Assembly: GCA_020049615.1 (NCBI GenBank)
Contig: JAIFKN010000082.1
Location: forward strand, 1 to 7,216
Length of the DNA: 7,216 bases
Reading direction: 5' to 3'
Source: a bacterium
Lineage (GTDB): Bacteria; Planctomycetota; UBA11346
Under the pieces are notes generated by a model, which saw only the letters and a list, made by a program, of their open reading frames with translations, was not told the DNA's origin and searched no databases. Each line of letters starts with the position of its first letter. Within the stretch, counting starts at the first letter, position 1. Of this stretch, positions 1 to 6,900 are shown piece by piece. The position numbers and the translations under genes are program-made.

Positions 1-1
1 C

Positions 2-148
2 GACCTCATCCGCGAGCAGGCCAAGGACGGCCAGATGCTCGACGCGTGGAAGACCCCCCTGCGCTACCGCCCGTCGAAGTGGTATCCCTACACTGCTACG
101 AGCGCCCCAATGCCGCGTGCTGACCGCCTGGGAGCCTCCAAATGCTGA
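2..148 (+). CDS. GspG-like pseudopilin, C-terminal fragment (5' end outside window)
   Basis: Frame 2 is open from the window edge and gives 48 residues ending in a TGA at 146-148. The segment DAWKTPLRYRPSKWY matches the DPWKKPLRYRPSKFY segment of the next gene (residues 147-161). This is the conserved C-terminal strand region of the GspG major pseudopilin family (DPWG-type motif), so the fragment is a paralogue of the downstream gene. Similarity is clear in protein but diverged in DNA, which points to an old tandem duplication. The stop looks premature: the paralogue goes on for about 40 residues past this point with LWSAGPD and DDIPQW, and those pieces are found here in other frames beyond the stop. 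In known systems GspG subunits form the shaft of the pseudopilus in the inner membrane and periplasm. The N-terminal methylation segment is not in the window. Confidence 0.8.
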   Translation, partial: DLIREQAKDGQMLDAWKTPLRYRPSKWYPYTATSAPMPRADRLGASKC

Positions 149-274
149 CTGCTCCACTTTGGTCCGCTGGCCCGGACGCTCAATCTGCGGCTGAGCTGGC
201 AGCGCCGGGACATCACCCCCATCTCCGAATCGCAAGCACAGACAGCCCCATGCTACGCCGCGCCTTCACCCTGA
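122..274 (+). pseudogene. Frame-scrambled C-terminal tail of the upstream GspG-like gene
   Basis: Aligning this stretch with the 3' end of the next gene (about 760-886) recovers its C-terminal motifs in successive frames. Frame 2 gives PRAD. Frame 3 gives EPPNAD (paralogue NPPGAD). Frame 1 from about 160 gives LWSAGPDA (identical in the paralogue). Frame 2 again from about 215 gives RDITPI (paralogue DDIPQW), running to a TGA at 272-274. By hand alignment, about one extra base lies between 124 and 140, about two bases are missing around 150-160, and one more shift lies near 205-215. The cause is either decay of the real gene end or several sequencing indels. The consequence is that the open frame from ATG 142 to 249 is upstream-gene tail, not part of the next protein. 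A GGGAG at 130-134 lies 7 bases before ATG 142 and looks like a ribosome site, but I read it as coincidental. Confidence 0.6.
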
Positions 275-888
275 TCGAGCTCCTCGTCGTCATCGGCATC
301 ATGATCACGCTCATGAGCCTGATCATGGGCGGTGTCATGCTGGCCAAGCGCAGCGCCATGCGCGCTAAGGCGGTGTCCCTGCTCGGGACAGTAGCCAGCG
401 CGGTCGACCAGTATCGAACGCTGAACAGCAGCTATCCCGAGAGCTGGACGGTGCCGGCGACCCCGCCCACCGCATGGACGGATGCGTTCAGCGCGGCCGG
501 TATTAGTTCCCCCCCGTCATCGGGCACGGAAGTCTACGGCGGCGTGTTCGTGCTGAGTGTTGGCCCGCCTATCGAGTACAAGGGCGCGGAAAACATCTCG
601 AACGACGCCTGGAAGGTGATCAACGTCCAACTCGCGTATCAGTTGGCGTCGTTGATCAGCGACAGCGTCAAAGAAGGACAGCTTATAGACCCCTGGAAGA
701 AGCCGTTGCGGTATCGGCCATCCAAGTTTTATAAGTACGACGGCCCGGCTACGCCACGCGTCGACTCAACAAACCCCCCAGGCGCTGACAGCTTCCAACT
801 GTGGTCCGCAGGCCCGGATGCGACGGACTATCAGGCCGATCCGGGCGAGGGCGGCGATGACATTCCCCAGTGGGTAAAGTCGCGGTGA
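250..888 (+). CDS. GspG-like type II secretion/type IV pilin-like major pseudopilin
   Basis: The 212-residue protein begins MLRRA followed by FTLIELLVVIGIM, a class III prepilin leader and N-methylation helix. Cleavage would fall after Ala5, Phe6 would become the methylated N-terminus, and Glu10 is the conserved mature Glu5. The hydrophobic helix covers about residues 6-30, then a coiled helix to about 60. The C-terminal third carries the GspG hallmarks: DPWKKPLRYRP (147-157), LWSAGPD (184-190) and GDDIPQW (202-208), the loop that binds calcium in known GspG proteins. In that family the protein is processed by a prepilin peptidase and polymerises into the pseudopilus. The same frame is open back to ATG 142, but I chose ATG 250 because it gives a normal short leader and because 142-249 encodes the tail of the upstream paralogue. 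No strong ribosome site precedes 250. At about 212 residues it is longer than the usual ~140-150, owing to an extra Pro/Ser-rich middle (about 66-120). The frame ends at a GTGA overlap with the next open frame. Confidence 0.88.
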   Translation: MLRRAFTLIELLVVIGIMITLMSLIMGGVMLAKRSAMRAKAVSLLGTVASAVDQYRTLNSSYPESWTVPATPPTAWTDAFSAAGISSPPSSGTEVYGGVFVLSVGPPIEYKGAENISNDAWKVINVQLAYQLASLISDSVKEGQLIDPWKKPLRYRPSKFYKYDGPATPRVDSTNPPGADSFQLWSAGPDATDYQADPGEGGDDIPQWVKSR

Positions 889-902
889 CCAGAATCCTGG
901 CA

Positions 903-2270
903 ATGAGCCAGCGCTCATTGGGGCGCTCCCCGGCCGTAGCGGTTGAGGACGTTCGTCCGTGCGCACGCGGACGGAAGTGGGCTGTAGCCTTCACCCTCAT
1001 AGAACTCTTGGTCGTCGTATCTATCATGATGTTGTTGATGGGCCTCGCGATTGGTAGCGTGGTGCGTGGGCCAAAGGTCAATGCCTTGGTTGGTGCCGAG
1101 CAGGCCCTCGCTGGCGCCGTCCGTCAGGCCCGACACACCGCTCGCACGAGCGGCCAACCGGTGGTCCTGCTGTTGTCTGCCAAGGATGGCACCATTGCCG
1201 GTCTACTGCGCACCCCGCTGTGGTCGCGCAGTGATGACTGGCCTGGTGTTGAGTTCACTACTGGCAGTGGCCCTGAACCAGCTCCAGGGCGCACGGGCGA
1301 GGGCTTGGTGCTGCCCGAGGCCTTCGCGCCAGGCCAAGACGCGATCAAGCTGGCTGGCGGCGTGCTCTCTGGACCCAGCAGGCTGGCGCGTGGTGTTCCG
1401 TCCGCGGCCCAGGTCGGCGCCCCGAGACTGTTGTTGTCGGCCTGGGTACGCCCGCCTTTGGCCGGACTACCACATCCAGAAGTCATCCCGGTGGTCCACG
1501 TTGGGGATGAGGAGGTCACCCCAACCGCCGCCTTTGGCAGCGTCACAAACAGCGCTATCGGCCTGTTGTTGCTGCGTGCTGACGGCATTGGCGCCACTGC
1601 CACAGCGACCCAACAGACGACCGCCGGCGCTAAGGCTCCGACAACACCGACCTGGGAGGTACTTGGCTGGATTATCGACTCCGGTGGCCAACGGCATGAG
1701 GTTTCATCGGTGCTCGATGCGCCGCGAGACCAAAGTCGGGCCGAGGGCACAGTCAATCTTATCCGCCTCGCCGGTGGCGCTGTTGATTCCAACTATAGCG
1801 GCGAGGATCTTGCTGGCCCGTTAGTCGGAGGTTCCTGGACGGAGCTCACCCTGTTGTTCGATCGTGGCCGATTGGTGCTCTACCGTGATGGTCGTCGCGT
1901 TGGCGAGAAGTTGATCGATCCGGCACCAACCGCCCTACGCGACGCTGGGCCGGATGGCGAACGCGTCTTCGTCGGACATGTCAGCATCCCAAGTGTAACG
2001 GTGGCTGCCGCGCCGGGCGGCACAGTGCAGCTTGATGACGCACGCCTTGAACGCCTCGGCACCGAGCTGGCCGGTCGCCTGCCCGGCGGCGTGTTGCCTC
2101 TGGCGGATCGCGTCATCACGTGCCACCCCGACGGCCGTGTTGAGGTGGATGCAGGCACTGACGCCAATACTGACATCTTGCTGCGCTCGAATACCGGAGA
2201 TGCGGTCATTACCGTTTCCATCTCTGGCCAGGTGGCGTCGCGGGTAGTGCTGCCCGAGGTTGCGCCATGA
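903..2270 (+). CDS. GspH/FimT-like pseudopilin with inserted LamG (concanavalin-like) domain
   Basis: Taken from ATG 903 the product is 455 residues. A 29-residue basic leader precedes FTLIELLVVVSIMM, with cleavage after Ala29 and Glu34 as mature Glu5. The following helix has ALAGAVRQARHTARTSGQPV (68-87), the GspH/FimT pattern of a basic helix leading into the first strand. The family's C-terminal strands appear only at 404-443: ITCHPDGRVEV, then DILLRSNTGDAVITVSISGQV. Between them (about 130-385) is a LamG/concanavalin-like beta-sandwich with LLLSAWVRPP (176-185), SWTELTLLFDRGRLVLYRDG (311-330), FVGHV (356-360) and QLDDARLERL (376-385). LamG domains often bind glycans or other surface ligands; the ligand here is unknown. 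GspH proteins are normally about 170-200 residues and act as minor pseudopilins near the tip. Alternative starts are GTG 885 (overlapping the previous stop as GTGA) and GTG 870. The 3' end overlaps the next gene as ATGA, suggesting translational coupling. Confidence 0.85.
   Translation: MSQRSLGRSPAVAVEDVRPCARGRKWAVAFTLIELLVVVSIMMLLMGLAIGSVVRGPKVNALVGAEQALAGAVRQARHTARTSGQPVVLLLSAKDGTIAGLLRTPLWSRSDDWPGVEFTTGSGPEPAPGRTGEGLVLPEAFAPGQDAIKLAGGVLSGPSRLARGVPSAAQVGAPRLLLSAWVRPPLAGLPHPEVIPVVHVGDEEVTPTAAFGSVTNSAIGLLLLRADGIGATATATQQTTAGAKAPTTPTWEVLGWIIDSGGQRHEVSSVLDAPRDQSRAEGTVNLIRLAGGAVDSNYSGEDLAGPLVGGSWTELTLLFDRGRLVLYRDGRRVGEKLIDPAPTALRDAGPDGERVFVGHVSIPSVTVAAAPGGTVQLDDARLERLGTELAGRLPGGVLPLADRVITCHPDGRVEVDAGTDANTDILLRSNTGDAVITVSISGQVASRVVLPEVAP
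2256..2269 (+). promoter_or_regulatory. Ribosome binding site and ATGA overlap for the GspK-like gene
   Basis: GAGG at 2256-2259 lies 7 bases before ATG 2267-2269. That ATG overlaps the TGA stop (2268-2270) of the GspH-like gene. The site fixes the start, and with the 4-base overlap it argues for coupled translation of the H-like and K-like proteins. It is the clearest ribosome site in the window; the other starts have weak or none. Confidence 0.6.
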
Positions 2271-3967
2271 ACCGGCAAGGCGCTGCCCTGGTGATCGCGT
2301 TGGTGGTGCTGGCTGCACTCCTGTTCCTGGCGCTGCCCTTCGTCTACAGCCAGTCGGCTAGCCTCGCCGGGGCGCGTTCCGCTGGCTGGGGCAACCAGGC
2401 CCAACGTGGCCGCTCTGCCGCTGAACAGCACGCCATCGCCGTCGTGGCGCAGGTGAATACTCTGCACCTGACCGACCAACTTGGCGCAGCCCAGCGCACC
2501 TACAGCTCGTTGGCCGACAATCTCATCTACGATGCTGGCCAAATCGGACTTGGCTTTGAGCGAGAGCCAGCGCGCTTTACCTTCCCTCCAGCGTCTCCAG
2601 CGGCGCCGAATGCAACCAGCGGCGTTGAAGTCGAGGACGAGCAGTCCCGCCTGGACGCCAACGCTCTGGGCCCCAGCGCTTGGGCGCAGTTGCTGGCCGC
2701 AGCGCAGATTTACGACCCGCCAACGTGGCGATGGGAATGGGGAGCGGTGCCTAGTCCGCGCACGAGCGTCATCACTGACTGGGGCGCTTTTGCTTCTGAT
2801 CCGCTGCCCTATGGTCGCCTCTCCATCGCTTTGGCAAAGCATCGTGGGCGGATCCCCGGTGGACGTTACGTCTCGCTCGACCAACTCCTTGGCGCCGATT
2901 CGCGCCGGCCCGCGGCCGACCAGGCTCCGTTCGGCTACATCGAATACGGCGCAGGTCATCATGACCGTGACACTGGTCACCCACTCGTAGAAATGGCGCC
3001 TCCCGTCGGAGGTGGCATCACCGACTGGGTGGCCCAGATTTACGGTGCCGGCGGCTTGCTCGACCAGCAAGGTCCCTTTCGCGATGCGCCGCCCACCCGC
3101 ATTGAGTTGGAGCGCCTGCGCGCCTTCCTCACCGTCCACACCCTCGGCCAAGGCCGCAGCGGCATCGCTGACCTTGGCACAACCCTGGTTGTTAGTGCCT
3201 TCGACGACGCCAGCGTCGGCGACGTGGTTGGAGGCGATCTCATCCCTGCCTGGGGCTGGGTCACTGGTATCAGCACCGATGGAACAGTGCGGCGCGGGCG
3301 GCGCCATACCGACAGCAACTGGATCCAGACCTTCGGTGGCGGTGGGCTAGCTGATGCCGGTGGCGTGATAGCAGTCGAGGTGGCTCCAACAGTGAACATC
3401 AACCTGATCGCGGGTGGTTCGCCTGTGGCACGGGCCCTCGGTTGGACGGGGACCGGATTGACGCTGTTCACCGCCCTGCACACACTGCCCGGGCTTGGCT
3501 GGTGCGATCCCGGTCGCGGGCTGGGTCACGGTCGCGAACCGGTGCCACCTGTGTCGGTGGCAAGCTTGGGCGTGGTGTCGGTCGATGCGGCGGCGGCGGC
3601 GCGTGAGGCGGGCTGGCTGCAAGCGAGCCGATCCCGTCGTTCCGTGGTACAGGCTGTGCCACAGGAGCGCGCCATCGAGCGCCGCTGGCGTACCCAGGCT
3701 GACCTTGAGTCCGACTTGAGGCTGAACCGATCCAGCGGCATGCAGAGTGGCCCGCATCCGGTGCGGCGGGTCAGTGACTTCGCCTCCGACGCGACGCTCA
3801 CCAATCTACTCCGTGATCCCGGCTGGCTAGCCCCAGCGTCTCCCGCGACTGGCGCGCTGTCTTTGGCGCCACAACGGCGCAGGGTTCAGCCAATGTGTTC
3901 CATCCCCAAACGGGCAACAATCCCACAAGCGAAAGCGGCTGGAGCTCGGCTAGTCTTCAATGGCTAG
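2267..3967 (+). CDS. GspK-like minor pseudopilin, N-terminal part (frame 2; apparent frameshift near its end)
   Basis: The open frame encodes 566 residues. The start MNRQG then AALVIALVVLAALLFLALPF (6-25) is a GspK/PilX-type signal: cleavage after Gly5, and Ile instead of Glu at mature position 5, as is typical of the GspK tip subunit. The helix continues with an Ala-rich face (36-62), followed by VEVEDEQSRLDANAL (120-134), which fits the GspK pattern of an Asp-Glu then Arg/Lys-Leu-Asn-Asn strand. GGRYVSLDQLLG (198-209), LERLRAFLTVHT (281-292) and VNINLIAGGSPVARAL (376-391) fit the later GspK helical core and its N-x-N-x-x repeat. About 80 extra residues separate the last two. Residues 426-485 (PPVSVASLGVVSVD, VVQAVPQE, ERRWRTQADLESDL) look like an extra beta domain. 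After about residue 522 (DPGWLAP) the frame-2 product turns Arg/Pro-rich and implausible, while frame 1 becomes coding. Its final ~44 residues and the TAG at 3965-3967 are therefore probably not native. In known systems GspK caps the pseudopilus with GspI and GspJ. Confidence 0.82.
   Translation: MNRQGAALVIALVVLAALLFLALPFVYSQSASLAGARSAGWGNQAQRGRSAAEQHAIAVVAQVNTLHLTDQLGAAQRTYSSLADNLIYDAGQIGLGFEREPARFTFPPASPAAPNATSGVEVEDEQSRLDANALGPSAWAQLLAAAQIYDPPTWRWEWGAVPSPRTSVITDWGAFASDPLPYGRLSIALAKHRGRIPGGRYVSLDQLLGADSRRPAADQAPFGYIEYGAGHHDRDTGHPLVEMAPPVGGGITDWVAQIYGAGGLLDQQGPFRDAPPTRIELERLRAFLTVHTLGQGRSGIADLGTTLVVSAFDDASVGDVVGGDLIPAWGWVTGISTDGTVRRGRRHTDSNWIQTFGGGGLADAGGVIAVEVAPTVNINLIAGGSPVARALGWTGTGLTLFTALHTLPGLGWCDPGRGLGHGREPVPPVSVASLGVVSVDAAAAAREAGWLQASRSRRSVVQAVPQERAIERRWRTQADLESDLRLNRSSGMQSGPHPVRRVSDFASDATLTNLLRDPGWLAPASPATGALSLAPQRRRVQPMCSIPKRATIPQAKAAGARLVFNG
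3587..3601 (+). repeat. (GCG)5 trinucleotide run encoding an alanine stretch
   Basis: Five consecutive GCG codons lie in frame 2 and encode alanines at residues 441-445 of the GspK-like protein. The run keeps frame and is a small low-complexity spot in a GC-rich gene. It may vary in length between strains. Confidence 0.7.
3817..3967 (+). other. Interval holding the -1 frameshift that joins the two parts of the giant GspK-like gene
   Basis: Frame 1 has a TGA at 3814-3816 and frame 2 has a TAG at 3965-3967, so any join must lie between them. Frame 2 reads plausibly to DPGWLAP (to about 3834). Frame 1 reads plausibly from SRDWRAVFG (3841 on), followed by FHPQTGNNPTSESGW (3898-3942). The simplest repair is one extra C in the CCCC run at 3831-3834, which would read GWLAPSVSRDW. 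No canonical X-XXY-YYZ slippery heptamer is visible here, so a mutation or a sequencing/assembly indel is more likely than programmed frameshifting. Confidence 0.7.
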
Positions 3968-6900
3968 GCGCAGCTTCCGCTGTCGGCGCGGTCGGTACTC
4001 CGGGTTCACTCGGCCCACAGGGCGTCACTGTGCAAGGGCCAGGAGAGGTGGTCTATCGTCTGCCCACGAACGGCGGAGCGCTGATCTTCCGCAGCAGCAA
4101 CCCCGATGATCTCATTCCCCGTCATCTTAGCCTGCGTTTCCGGCTGGAGGACAGCGGCCCAGCGACATTGCTGGAGGCTCGCCAGAAGGTGGATCCGACT
4201 CGCGAGGACCAGTTCCTGTTCCGCCTCCGCTACGAACCCGGCATGCTGGTGCTCGACATGGCAAACGCCGCCTTCGGGTGGCCCGCCGATCATGCCTGGA
4301 CGATGCTGGCGGATGATCCGGCCACGCCGGATATTGATGAGCGCTGCCTCCCAGGCACGCAGAACCTCGCGCCGGCTTGGCCGACCAGCCAGCGTGTCGA
4401 GTTCCGCTATCGGGCGATTCTCCAGCCCGGGCGGTTCCACCAAGTGCAGCTCTGGTACGCATCCGAGCAGCCTGGCCACCACGGGCTAGCTCTGGATGGC
4501 GTCATCGGCCGCGATGCGATCTCAGCCGGTGCTTTTGATCAGTTGGGCGACCACTACACCTTCCCCTCGTTGCGTCTTGACGAGGACATCGACAAGGTCG
4601 ATCCGCGTGATCCGCTTACCGGCTTCGGCACCGTCTTGTCGCAACCCGCGATCATCGACCTCGTCCCGCCGCCCGGCTTGACTGTCGCGGACGTCCTCCC
4701 GGCGCGCGGCCTGATCCGCATCAACGATGAGTTTTTCAGCTACGAAGGCATAAGCGGCACCACGCTCACCGGCGTGCAGCGGGCGCGGCGGGCAAATACC
4801 GATCAGGAGGCAGTCAAGCCGCTGATGACGGACCCGGGGCCACCGCCCACCTTCACCAACGTACCCGACCCCGACAAACGCTGGCCGTGGACACAGCGTC
4901 ATCTCCGAGGTGCTCTGGTCTTGCCTGGCTGGACAGGTATAAATGTCCAGAATGGCCAGTGGCTGCGCGGTAAGGTGGCGCTGGTCGGCCCGCGCGAGCA
5001 GCCCACCCAGGCCCTGCCACCGCAGCCGCCCTTAGCTGCGGTCCCGACTACCGGCATGCCGGCTGGAACAGGTACTGGCACCATACTGTGGAACCGTCCA
5101 ACCAGTGTCACCATGACCCCTATCGCCTGGCCTGACGAGACGACGACCTGGACGTGGGGCGATCGCGGCTACCTGGAGTTCTGGATTGTCGGCGACCTCT
5201 CCGGCCGCACCGGACGATGCTATTTCATCCGCTCCGGTACTGCGCTGACCCTGGATTGGGACAAGGGACCGCTTTGCGATGGCGGTGTGTGGAACGATGT
5301 CGACGGCAGCTTCGAGGTCCGTGCCATGCAGGTCAGCATCGAGGTCGACGGCGAGGTAGCTGATGCCGGCACGAACCGCCGCCGCTTCACTGGCGACGGC
5401 CTACTCCAGATCCTGGATGGATCAACCGGACGCTGCGAATGGATCCGCTACACGCATCGCGTCGACCACGACACCGATGGGCGCTTCTTCGTTCGTCGCA
5501 ATGGCGGCTTCGGACGCGACCGAGCGGCACCGCCGGTGCCGGAGGCCCTGGTCCGCGGGGCTATGCGGACACCCTGGCGCGATGCCGATGCTTGGCCGGA
5601 TGGTACGTTGGTGCTGCCGGTGCAGACGCAGCTGTCAGCACCGACGGTGCTGGAAAGCGGCGACATCTGCAGCTTCGTTCCTAATCGCCTTGATGCCACG
5701 GCCTCGGCCGTGCCGTTACAGATGGTGGTGCGGCACGCCGCCCGCGACGGCTACCCGCTAGTCGACGATCCCAATGGCGAGCGCTACGACGTTAACGGGA
5801 GGTATTTCGCTCTGGCGGACAAGCTGCCCGACGACCTGATCGATCCTCTGGTGCCGTCGCCCAACGAGGCCACTTCCCGACCTGGCAGGCTCCTAGTCGG
5901 CCGGGGCTGGCGGGGATACGATCTCAGTCCGGTTGCGCCGACCAGCGATCGTCGCGGACAAGGTGTGAGGCGCAGCGGTCTGGCCACCGGGTTTACCGCC
6001 GACGATGCGGTCCTGGTTTTCGGCGGCACTGGCGCGCGGGTGACGGTGGACGATGTTGTGGCTGGCCCCATCGCCGGCGATGCCGACACCTCTGCCGGGT
6101 GTCGCATCACCACGATCGAGAACCAGGAGATCCCCTCTGCCGGCATCGCGACTTTCCCACAGCGAGTGACGGCCAACTCCGGCATCTTCACTCGGAACTA
6201 CGGTCTGGTGCAGATCGACGGCGAGGTATTCGCCTATCGCCGGGCATCGAACAACGACGCTGATCTCATCGCCCGGGCCCTGCTTGGCAGCCAGCCGCAG
6301 CGGCACGCGCTGCCAGTCGAGGCCGACCAGACCATCACCATTGCCGACCGGACCGACCAGGTGCAGCATGGCCTCCCCGTGACACCGCTGCCGATCGGGC
6401 CGGTGGCCGAGTTCCTCGGAAACGGCTACACAAGCAACGTGTCGTTGCTGCCAGGCATGGCCGCCACCACGCCCGTCGGCCAACGCGGCGCACTCGGCGA
6501 CGACATCGAACTGTGCGACGAGACATACGATAGCTACCGCAACGACGGCAGGCCGCGGAACCAGCATCAGAGAACGGGCGGCAGTCCGGCGGTGTTGGGG
6601 GCTCCGGTGCAACTCATCCACCATCCTGGTGACGGCAGCGCCGAGGTGGTGCGCTTCGTGCGCCACCCCGACATGCCCCAGATGGTGACCGCGCCCTGGC
6701 TGCGCGGTCTGTACGGTAGCTCAGTAGGCGGGTGGACCGCAGCCCACACCATACTGCGTCGGCCCTACTGGGTACCGAATCCGAATCCCCCGGGTGATCT
6801 GCCGACCTGGCAGGCCCCTCTCAACGGAAGCGGAAGCGTCAATCCTATTGCCATTGGCCTTTGGCCCCGCTTCGCTGCGCCACGTGTTGATCTCAATCTA

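Noticed and set aside
1051..1824. Plus-strand 257-codon open frame inside the GspH-like gene
   Set aside because: It is out of frame with a gene carrying a prepilin signature and LamG motifs; its product is Cys/Arg/Pro-rich with no family resemblance.
1880..3307. Long minus-strand open frame of 475 codons, and others at 1124-1792 and 5893-6666
   Set aside because: They lie opposite clearly coding + strand frames in GC-rich DNA, show no recognisable domain, and are rich in Arg/Ala/Pro as antisense shadows usually are.
3825..3860. Programmed -1 ribosomal frameshift signal
   Set aside because: No X-XXY-YYZ heptamer is visible near the junction and I see no obvious strong downstream stem; a simple indel in the C run explains the change.
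3817..3900. Independent start for the frame-1 gene at GTG 3895
   Set aside because: Coding-like sequence (SRDWRAVFGATTAQGS) already precedes it in the same frame and no ribosome site stands before it.
4006..5761. Several 60-160 codon open frames on both strands across 4006-5761
   Set aside because: All overlap the continuous frame-1 coding sequence and have shadow-like composition; none has a ribosome site or motif.
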